Below are positions 43,314 through 50,479 of a stretch of DNA of 64,000 nucleotides, one piece after another; position 1 is the first letter of the stretch; every line of letters begins with the position of its first letter. Position numbers and translations under genes: made by a program. Below the pieces are notes generated by a model. It ran no database searches and had not been told where the DNA came from. It saw nothing but the letters and a program-made list of their open reading frames with translations. This stretch comes from Paraburkholderia rhynchosiae (lineage in GTDB: Bacteria > Pseudomonadota > Gammaproteobacteria > Burkholderiales > Burkholderiaceae), in the NCBI RefSeq assembly GCF_002879865.1, contig NZ_PNXY01000003.1, positions 310,001 through 374,000 of the forward strand. Reading direction: 5' to 3'.

Positions 43314-44640
43314 ACTGTTCAAACCGGCGGACTCACAAGTGTCGCCAGAGCCGAGCACGCGGCGCTCACGCGCGATGTGGCATGCGCTCGCGCCGTGGCT
43401 CGCGCTAATCTTGCTGCTCGCGGTGCCACCTTTTATCTGGCGCCAAAGCTGGCTGCTCGCCTATCTCGCACAGACCGCGACGATGATCGTCTTCGCGCTC
43501 TCCTACAACCTGCTGCTCGGTGAAGCGGGACTGCTGTCGTTCGGACACGCGGCTTATTCCGGCCTCGGCGCATTGATTGCCGCGCAGGTGTTCAATCATC
43601 GCGGCGTGCCGCTGGTATTGCTGCCGTTGATAGGCGGAACCGGCGCCGCGTTGTGCGGAGCGCTGCTCGGATTCATATCGACGCGCCGGGCCGGCACCGC
43701 CTTCGCGATGATCACACTCGGCATCGGCGAACTCGTGTCGGCAGCCGCGTGGACATTGCCCGACTGGTTCGGCGGCGAGGCGGGCGTCGCGATCGATCGT
43801 GCGAGTGGGCCCTTGCTCGGCAACTGGACTTTCAGCCCGGCCCGCGAGGCTTATACGCTCATCGCGCTGTGGTGCCTGCTCGCTTGCGCAGCGATGTTCG
43901 CGTTGTCGCGCACGCCGTTCATGCGCCTTGCCAATGCAGTGCGCGACAATCCGGCGCGCGCTGCGGCGATCGGCTGCTATCCGCGCCGCATTCGCTATTG
44001 CGCGGTGGTGATGTCGGCGTTTTTTGCGGGCGTTGCGGGCACGCTTGCGCTCATCAACGTCGAACTGGTGTCGACCGAAAGCGTGAGCATGGTGCGCTCC
44101 GGTTCGGTGCTGATTGCAGCGGTGATCGGCGGTGCGGGCGCATTTTTCGGGCCGGTCGTGGGCGCGGTCGTACTGACGTTTTTCAGCGTCGCGGTGGCCA
44201 GCGTCACGCGTGCCTGGCTCTTCTATCTGGGGCTGTTCTTTATCGTAATCGTGGTGGCCTCGCCGGATGGAATCGCCGGCTTCGTGCAGCGGCATACGGC
44301 ACGCGTTGCGCGATACGGGTGGCGTCGGTGCCGCGTCGTCTATTTGAGCGGCACGGCCGCGACGTTGCTGTGGGCCGCCGCCGTGGTGCTCGCCGTGCAA
44401 TGGACGTACGCCGTGCAATTCGGCGTGGACGAGGGCGCGGCGCTGCGTGTTGTCGGGGCGCGTGCGTTTGCGTCGGGTGCGTCGGTTATGTCGTTTGTAG
44501 TGTCGTCGCCGTTGCGGCTCGGCATCGTGCTATCGATGCTCGCCGTGTCCGGCACGCTGGCGGCGCTGTACACGTCGCGCGCGCAAAGACGCCTCGTGGC
44601 CCATGCTCGCGCGATTCCCAATGCCGGAGACACGCAATGA
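43306..44640 (+). CDS. LIV-type ABC transporter permease (LivM family), C-terminally extended
   Basis: A 444-residue permease of the LivM group with FALSYNLLLGEAGLLSFGHA as signature and GGAGAFFGPVVGAVVLTFFS as coupling region. LivM proteins are usually around 300-330 residues with the core; after the core (about residue 320, ASPDGIAGFVQRH) this one continues for another 120 residues with two more hydrophobic segments (LWAAAVVLAVQWTYAV and LRLGIVLSMLAVSGTLAAL). The extension is not clearly related to anything I know. It overlaps the ATPase gene start by four bases. Confidence 0.88.
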   Translation: MRELFKPADSQVSPEPSTRRSRAMWHALAPWLALILLLAVPPFIWRQSWLLAYLAQTATMIVFALSYNLLLGEAGLLSFGHAAYSGLGALIAAQVFNHRGVPLVLLPLIGGTGAALCGALLGFISTRRAGTAFAMITLGIGELVSAAAWTLPDWFGGEAGVAIDRASGPLLGNWTFSPAREAYTLIALWCLLACAAMFALSRTPFMRLANAVRDNPARAAAIGCYPRRIRYCAVVMSAFFAGVAGTLALINVELVSTESVSMVRSGSVLIAAVIGGAGAFFGPVVGAVVLTFFSVAVASVTRAWLFYLGLFFIVIVVASPDGIAGFVQRHTARVARYGWRRCRVVYLSGTAATLLWAAAVVLAVQWTYAVQFGVDEGAALRVVGARAFASGASVMSFVVSSPLRLGIVLSMLAVSGTLAALYTSRAQRRLVAHARAIPNAGDTQ

Positions 44641-45389
44641 TCCCGGCTCTCGCGCTCTACGGCGTCGAAAAGCGCTTCGGCTCGACGCAGATCCTGCGCG
44701 GCGTCCATCTCGCGATCCAACCGGGCGAGCGCCATGCGTTGATCGGCCCCAACGGCGCGGGTAAATCCACGCTCTTCAATCTGATCGCCGGCGGTGCGCG
44801 GCCTGACGCCGGACGCATCGACCTGTTCGGCGCGGAGATCACGCGGCTTGCGCCTGCGGCGATTACGCGCCGCGGCCTCGCGCGCAGCTTCCAGGGCACG
44901 AGCGTGTTCGCGCGGCTTAGCGTCTTCGACAATCTGCGCTGTGCCGCCATGCTTGCCGAGCGTGACCGCACGCGCTGGTGGCAACGTTTCAGCGGGTCAT
45001 CCACGGTCGATGCGCGGGCGTCGCAAGTGCTCGAAGCAGTTGGCCTCGGCGCGCGCGCTCAAGTGCGGGCCGGCACGCTCAGCTATGCGGAGCAGCGCGC
45101 GCTCGATCTCGGCATCGCGCTCGCGGGCGGCGCGCACACCTTGTTGCTCGACGAGCCTACTGCCGGCATGAACCGCGCGGAAGCCGCGCGCGCCATCGAA
45201 CTGATCCGCGAGAGCACAGCGGGCCGCACGCTGCTGATGGTCGAGCACGACATGGACGCGGTCTTCGCAATTGCCGATCGCATTTCGGTGCTGGTGCAAG
45301 GGCGCATCGTCGCGAGCGGCACGCCGGCGGCGATTCGCGCGGATGCCGCGGTGCGCGCCGCTTATCTCGGCGACGGGTTCGACGCATGA
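44637..45389 (+). CDS. LIV-type ABC transporter ATPase (LivG family)
   Basis: A 250-residue ATP-binding subunit. Walker A is GPNGAGKST (canonical lysine), the ABC signature is TLSYAEQRALDLG, Walker B is TLLLDEPTAGMN and the switch histidine is in MVEHDMDAVF. The SYAEQR form of the signature (instead of LSGGQ) is usual in LivG proteins. ATG at 44637 overlaps the livM stop by four bases. It should pair with the following LivF-type ATPase. Confidence 0.92.
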   Translation: MIPALALYGVEKRFGSTQILRGVHLAIQPGERHALIGPNGAGKSTLFNLIAGGARPDAGRIDLFGAEITRLAPAAITRRGLARSFQGTSVFARLSVFDNLRCAAMLAERDRTRWWQRFSGSSTVDARASQVLEAVGLGARAQVRAGTLSYAEQRALDLGIALAGGAHTLLLDEPTAGMNRAEAARAIELIRESTAGRTLLMVEHDMDAVFAIADRISVLVQGRIVASGTPAAIRADAAVRAAYLGDGFDA

Positions 45390-46099
45390 CGGCGCGGCTC
45401 GACATTCGCGGACTGAACGCGTGGTACGGCGCGAGCCAGGCGTTGCACGGCGTGGACTTGCGAATCGACGCGGGGGAAGTGCTCGCGCTCGTCGGACGCA
45501 ACGGTTCGGGACGCTCCACGCTTGCGCGCGCGATTATGGGCCTCGTGCAGAGTGAGGGCGAGTTGCGCTTCGCGGGCCGCTCGCTCGCGGGCCTGCGGAC
45601 TTTCGAAATTGCGCGCCTCGGCGTCGGCTATGTGCCTGAGCATCGCGATGTGTTTCCCACGCTCAACGTCGACGAAAATCTTCAGCTTGGCGTCGCGCCG
45701 CGTAGCCGCGGCCGCACACCGCGCTTCACCATCGACGACGCGTACACGCTTTTCCCCGTGCTGCGCGAACGCAAGCGCACGCGTGCGGGCGCGCTGTCGG
45801 GCGGCGAGCAGCAGATGTTGACGCTCGCCCGCGCGCTGCTCGGCGATCCGGATCTGCTCGTGATCGACGAACCCGGCGAGGGCCTCGCAAGCCTCGTGAT
45901 GCAGCAGGTCGCGCACTGTCTGCGCATGCTGCGCGATCGCGGCATGGCCATGCTGCTGATCGAACAGCGCCTCGTGATGGCGCAGGACCTGGCGAGCCGC
46001 GTCGCGGTGATGGGACATGGCGAGATCGTGTTCGACGGCGAACTTCACGCGTTTGTGCAGCGCACGGATGTGATGCGCGAATGGCTCGGCGTGGGTTGA
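45386..46099 (+). CDS. LIV-type ABC transporter ATPase (LivF family) with atypical Walker A
   Basis: A 237-residue ATPase subunit. It has the LivF features WYGASQALHGVDL, the signature GALSGGEQQMLTLARAL and Walker B DLLVIDEPGEGLAS. The Walker A sequence is GRNGSGRST: residue 43, which is the invariant lysine of ABC ATPases, is arginine (codon CGC at 45512-45514). Replacement of that lysine usually abolishes or greatly reduces ATP hydrolysis, so the subunit may act asymmetrically with LivG. Overlap with livG is four bases (ATGA), so reading frame and start are secure. Confidence 0.9.
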   Translation: MTARLDIRGLNAWYGASQALHGVDLRIDAGEVLALVGRNGSGRSTLARAIMGLVQSEGELRFAGRSLAGLRTFEIARLGVGYVPEHRDVFPTLNVDENLQLGVAPRSRGRTPRFTIDDAYTLFPVLRERKRTRAGALSGGEQQMLTLARALLGDPDLLVIDEPGEGLASLVMQQVAHCLRMLRDRGMAMLLIEQRLVMAQDLASRVAVMGHGEIVFDGELHAFVQRTDVMREWLGVG

Positions 46100-46138
46100 G
46101 CCAGGCTCCAGGCTGTGTGGCTGCACGATGCTCAAAAC

Positions 46139-46234
46139 AGCGGCTCGATTAGCGTTTGAATCTTCTTTCACACTACGCCGCGCATACCCGGCTCATGCGG
46201 CTTTGCGTCGAGCCGCTACAGCGATTCAAACGCT
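46139..46234 (+). other. Two interleaved perfect inverted repeats (pseudoknot order)
   Basis: AGCGGCTCGA (46139-46148) is complementary to TCGAGCCGCT (46208-46217), and AGCGTTTGAATC (46151-46162) to GATTCAAACGCT (46223-46234). The order is A-B-A'-B', so in RNA the stems of 10 and 12 bases would cross, as in a pseudoknot; in DNA it is two overlapping cruciform-capable dyads. It lies between the livF gene and the large lipoprotein gene. Confidence 0.75.
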
Positions 46235-46362
46235 TGATCGTTTGGTGAGCGTCCTCCAGAAAACTTGTCGGCAGCGCGCGGACAAATAAAGACAATCAGG
46301 TTAAAGACGCACGACGTCGGCGTGCGGGTTGAGGACGCGTCGCGGCTTCAGGAGGAGACATC

Positions 46363-48693
46363 ATGAGAAAGACTGGCGCTTTCGACGAAAGGCCCGCGAG
46401 TGAGCCGTGGACCGCATATTCGCCGCACTCGCACTCGCACTCGCACTCGCGCGAACGGAGATGGCTATCGCGGATCGGCGCAGGCGCCACGTTGCTAACC
46501 GCCACGCTACTCATATCCGCATGCGCCGATGCCAGTTCGAGCGTGAACGAAGCGTCATCCGCAGCGGCACAATCGTCAACCGCCGCCAACGCTGCGCAGG
46601 CCGCTTCGTCGCCGCGTCGCGCTATCGAAAGCTCAAAAGCCAAACAACTCGCCTTCGAGCAAAGCATCGCCGCGCGCGTGCCGGCGGCGAGCGGCATCAG
46701 CACAAAGCGCAGCCGCCCGCTTACGCTGCGCGATTCGGGCATCGACGGTTCGCTGATGTTCGCGCGCGACGTCGACTTTCGCGTGACCGGCGACATCGGC
46801 TTCATGATTCACGACATGGCGGCCACGCTGGTTCCCGCGCGTCCAGGTCAGCCGATCGTGTTCGACGACCCCACGAGTGTGACCATCGACGTTCATCGCG
46901 GCGAGGTCACGCTCGAAAGTGCGAAGCTCACCGCGATCTTCAACCGTTATCTGTTCCAGTACCGGGGCTCGCCACTGCGCAACATGCGCGTCGTGCCGCA
47001 GGACGGCGGCAGCTTGCGCATTACCGGCGACATGCATCGCGACACATGGGTGCCCATCGTGCTGTCCGGTTCGCTGTCGATGCGTGGCGCCGACCAACTC
47101 GTGTTCCATGCCGATCACGTGGAAGTCGCCGGCGTGGCCGCGGACAGGCTGATGCAGGCAGCGCACGTGAAGATGGACGATCTGCTGCCAGTCGACACGC
47201 CGATTGCGCGGCTCGACGGCGACGACGTCGTCATGCAGGTCGCGAAACTGACGCCGCCGCCCGCGCTGCGCATGACGATTACGCACATCGACACGAGCGC
47301 GTCGGGGGTGCGCTTCACGCTCGACGACGGCACCGTGCCAAAGATCGACTGGCCCGCAACCATGCCCGCGCGCGGCCTGCTGGTGCAAGGCGGCGACGTC
47401 AAATTCATGCGCTCGATGCCAATGAATATCGACATGGCGCTGACCCCGATCGACACGACCGCGCCGTTCGTGCTCGACTTGTATCACTACCGCGAGCAGA
47501 TGGCCGCAGGTTATTTCACCTTCGACGAAGCGGGCGCATTGGATGTGCACTTGCCGTCGTATGCGGCGCTTGCGAGCGCGGCGAAAGAGCCGCCCACGCA
47601 GATCGGCAGTGCGAGCGCGCGATTTAACGACAGCTTCATTCACGCGCAACAGGCGTCGCTCGCGCAGGCGCGCGCCGTGTGGCAACGCGTGCCGCAGATG
47701 CTGCCAAGCGTGTCGACGGCGCGTGCGACTCCAGTCGGCACACGTGCGGCGTTTTCCGGCAGAAGCACAGAGACAGGCAGCCTCGCAGGCAGCCTGCTAT
47801 CCAGCCTGCGATCCAGCCTGCCATCCAGCGACGAACGTCGTTCGCCCGGCCTCGCGCCGTTGATCCACGTCGAGAACGTCGACTTCTACATAGCCGGTCG
47901 CATCGGCTTTCACGTGCGTTCGCTCGACGCTCAGATGGTGCCGAAGACGCAAGGCCAACCTGTCGATCTCGACGATCCGAATGAGTACGACATACGCATC
48001 GTCGGCGGGGAAGTGGTCGAGCCGTGGCCCGCGATGGCCGCGCTCTTCAACGACTATCTGCTGGATTACGAACCGCGCTCGCTCAACGATCTGCAATTGA
48101 AGCCGGTAGATGGCAAGCTCGAAGTCACCGGCGGCATCAAGTTGTGGAATCACTTTCCCGGCGTATGGCTACCCACCACGATGAGCGGCACGATCGTTGG
48201 CAAAGACGAGCGGCATCTCGTGTATCAGCCGACATCGGTGAAGGTACTCGGTGTGCCGCAGGCCGGACTGCTGCGTGCGCTAGATATCCCGCTCGCCTCG
48301 TTGACGCCGTTCACGCGCAAAGGCGTCGCATTACAGGGCAACGAACTCGTCTTCGATCAACACACGGTATTTCCACCGCCGATTCTGCAAGGACGTCTTG
48401 CCAGCGCGACCGTGACCGACGAAGGACTGGTGCTGAAGTTCAAACGCAATATGAGCGTTTCGCCTGCAAGGCCGCCCGCCGGCGCCGCAAAAAGCTATGT
48501 ATGGATCGAGTCCGGTGACGTGAAGATGTTCAACTCGCTGGTCACGAACGCGCGAACGTTTATCAAGGACAGTTCGAACCCCGGCGCGATGAAGTTCGAT
48601 CTATACGGCTACCGCACGGACGTTTCGAAGGGAACGGTGAGAATGGGCACGGACGGCGGACTCGAGGTGGATCTTGCCGCGCGCAGCAGATGA
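46363..48693 (+). CDS. Large duplicated lipoprotein, unrecognised
   Basis: A 776-residue protein with a lipobox (TATLLISACAD) behind a basic N-terminal lead that contains HSHSHSHS, encoded by a 6-base tandem repeat. The body contains two related units, about residues 132-325 and 500-695. Shared landmarks are VDFxxxGxIGF, MVP/LVP near GQPxxxDDP, GEV, then AxFNxYLxxY, a Ser/Gly-rich strand and a PPPxL near the end. The linker (about 455-498) holds SLAGSLLSSLRSSLPSSDERRS. I do not recognise a family; beta-rich, lipid- or polymer-binding envelope function is possible but not shown. AGGAG precedes the ATG at 46363. It is monocistronic and plus-strand. Confidence 0.82.
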   Translation: MRKTGAFDERPASEPWTAYSPHSHSHSHSRERRWLSRIGAGATLLTATLLISACADASSSVNEASSAAAQSSTAANAAQAASSPRRAIESSKAKQLAFEQSIAARVPAASGISTKRSRPLTLRDSGIDGSLMFARDVDFRVTGDIGFMIHDMAATLVPARPGQPIVFDDPTSVTIDVHRGEVTLESAKLTAIFNRYLFQYRGSPLRNMRVVPQDGGSLRITGDMHRDTWVPIVLSGSLSMRGADQLVFHADHVEVAGVAADRLMQAAHVKMDDLLPVDTPIARLDGDDVVMQVAKLTPPPALRMTITHIDTSASGVRFTLDDGTVPKIDWPATMPARGLLVQGGDVKFMRSMPMNIDMALTPIDTTAPFVLDLYHYREQMAAGYFTFDEAGALDVHLPSYAALASAAKEPPTQIGSASARFNDSFIHAQQASLAQARAVWQRVPQMLPSVSTARATPVGTRAAFSGRSTETGSLAGSLLSSLRSSLPSSDERRSPGLAPLIHVENVDFYIAGRIGFHVRSLDAQMVPKTQGQPVDLDDPNEYDIRIVGGEVVEPWPAMAALFNDYLLDYEPRSLNDLQLKPVDGKLEVTGGIKLWNHFPGVWLPTTMSGTIVGKDERHLVYQPTSVKVLGVPQAGLLRALDIPLASLTPFTRKGVALQGNELVFDQHTVFPPPILQGRLASATVTDEGLVLKFKRNMSVSPARPPAGAAKSYVWIESGDVKMFNSLVTNARTFIKDSSNPGAMKFDLYGYRTDVSKGTVRMGTDGGLEVDLAARSR
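46424..46447 (+). repeat. 6-base tandem repeat in the large lipoprotein gene
   Basis: CGCACT is repeated four times. In frame it encodes alternating His-Ser. As units of six bases, copy-number changes stay in frame. Confidence 0.85.
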
Positions 48694-48733
48694 GCGACGC
48701 TTGCCTCGCGTCTCGCGAGGCAAGCCACAGGAC

Positions 48734-49534
48734 TCACTCGTCCTTGTTGATGATCCACTCGTGCGCCGGATCGTTCCGGAAATGCCAGACGCGTTGCGCG
48801 CCCGCCATCACGTTCAGATAGTACGAATCGTAGCCATAAGGCACGACCACGGGATGATAGCCGCGCGGCACCATCACGACGTCGTGATCCTCGACGGCCA
48901 TGGATTCGTCGATGTCGCGCATGTCCGTGTACACGCGCTGAAACGCAAAACCTTGCGGCGGATTCAACCGATGGTAGTAAGTCTCTTCGAGCGAACTCTC
49001 GTGAGGCACGTTGTCGGTATCGTGCTTATGGGGCGGGTAGCTCGAAGCGTGTCCGCCAGGCGTCCTCACTTCAACAACCAGCAGCGACTCCGCCGCTTCC
49101 GTCTGCGGAAGAATATCGCATACGTATCGCGTATTCAGGCCCTTGCCGCGCGTCGAGCGCTTCATCGAAGAGGGCTCGATCAGGCGTGCGGGCAACGCTC
49201 CTTTTGCCGGCGCGCTGGCCACGCCGATTTCAGCATCGCGGCACGCGCGCACCGTGGCGCGCACGCCAGGCGGCAGATAGACCGCGTAAGGCGCGGCATC
49301 TTCGAATACGCTGTCGCGCGAACCGAGCGAACTCCACTTGTCGTCCGCTGTTTCGATATCCACCGCGCCCGTGAGCACGACAATGCACACTTCGCGCGAC
49401 GGCTCCATTACGTGCACGACTTCGCTCGTGCCGAGACGATAAGCGGCAAAGCCGACATACCGCCAGCACGCCGACGCCGGTGTCACTCGCGCGATCGTCT
49501 GGCCTTCGCGCTGCGCCTTCACCAATAGACTCAT
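48734..49534 (-). CDS. iolB: 5-deoxy-glucuronate isomerase
   Basis: A 266-residue cupin-fold enzyme that converts 5-deoxy-D-glucuronate to 5-dehydro-2-deoxy-D-gluconate in myo-inositol breakdown. The metal-binding region PGGHASSYPPHKHDTDNVPH, ESSLEETYYHRLNPPQGF and MVPRGYHPVVVPYGYDSYYL match IolB closely. It is the last gene of the minus-strand inositol operon; its ATG at 49534 overlaps the iolE stop by four bases. Confidence 0.95.
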   Translation of the reverse strand: MSLLVKAQREGQTIARVTPASACWRYVGFAAYRLGTSEVVHVMEPSREVCIVVLTGAVDIETADDKWSSLGSRDSVFEDAAPYAVYLPPGVRATVRACRDAEIGVASAPAKGALPARLIEPSSMKRSTRGKGLNTRYVCDILPQTEAAESLLVVEVRTPGGHASSYPPHKHDTDNVPHESSLEETYYHRLNPPQGFAFQRVYTDMRDIDESMAVEDHDVVMVPRGYHPVVVPYGYDSYYLNVMAGAQRVWHFRNDPAHEWIINKDE

Positions 49535-50469
49535 GCTGCCTCCTGCGTGTTGCCCTGGATGTTGCCCTGCGGCGCGTCGAGCGGTGCATCGACCAGCGCC
49601 CGCAATGTCCTGAAGCCTTTTTCCGCATACTCGAACGACGGTGCGACGATCGGGTCCTGTTCCGCTTCGACAACGAGCCAGCCGCAATACCCATGCCGCT
49701 TCAGACGCGCGATGATCGCCGGGAAATCGACCGCGCCGTCGCCGGGCACGGTGAACGCGCCCGCGATCACCGCATCGAGAAAGCTCCAGTTGCGATTGCG
49801 TGCGAGTTTCATGACAGGGGGGCGCACGTCCTTGCAATGCACGTGGCATACGCGGCCGATGTGTTTGTCGAGCACGGTCAGCGGATCGCCGCCTGCAAAG
49901 GTGATGTGCCCGGCGTCGAACAGCAGGCCGACTGCGTCGCTCGTGCGCGACATCAACTGGTCGACGTCGGCCGGCGTTTCGACATAGGCGCCCATGTGAT
50001 GATGATACGCAAGCCGCACGCCACGGCTGAGCGTGTAGCGCGCGAATTCATCGACGCGTGCCGCGTACGCGGCCCATTGCGCGTCGCTGAAAAAGCGCGG
50101 CCGTTGATACAGCGGTCGAGGCGCGCCCTGAATCGAATCGGCCACTTCGCCATACACCATGACGGTGGCGCCGTTCTGCGCGAGCAGTTCGAGATGCGGC
50201 CCGACCTCGGCGATTTCTTCTTCGACGCTGCGCCGCGCGAGACGTCCCGAGTACCATCCCGACACTAGCGCGAGATCATATTGCGCAAGCAGCGTTTTCA
50301 ACGCCTGCGGTTCGCGCGGAAACTTGTTGCCCAGTTCGAAGCCTTGATAGCCGATCTGGCGACCCTCGGTCAGCGCGACGTCGAGCGGCGTCTCGCCGCC
50401 TAGCGAGGGCAGATCGTCGTTCATCCACGACAACGGGTTGATGCCGATACGTACGTTGAAAGTTGTCAT
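49531..50469 (-). CDS. iolE: Inosose dehydratase
   Basis: A 312-residue TIM-barrel enzyme of the xylose-isomerase-like group, which dehydrates 2-keto-myo-inositol (inosose). The N terminus VRIGINPLSWMNDDLPSLGG, GYQGFELGNKFPRE, RLAYHHHMGAYVETPADVD and LLFDAGHITFAGGDPL are IolE signatures; the HCKD and GDGAVDFPAIIARL segments supply further barrel ligands. The start at 50469 is 10 bases downstream of the iolD stop. Confidence 0.95.
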   Translation of the reverse strand: MTTFNVRIGINPLSWMNDDLPSLGGETPLDVALTEGRQIGYQGFELGNKFPREPQALKTLLAQYDLALVSGWYSGRLARRSVEEEIAEVGPHLELLAQNGATVMVYGEVADSIQGAPRPLYQRPRFFSDAQWAAYAARVDEFARYTLSRGVRLAYHHHMGAYVETPADVDQLMSRTSDAVGLLFDAGHITFAGGDPLTVLDKHIGRVCHVHCKDVRPPVMKLARNRNWSFLDAVIAGAFTVPGDGAVDFPAIIARLKRHGYCGWLVVEAEQDPIVAPSFEYAEKGFRTLRALVDAPLDAPQGNIQGNTQEAA

Positions 50470-50479
50470 GCGAGCGTCC

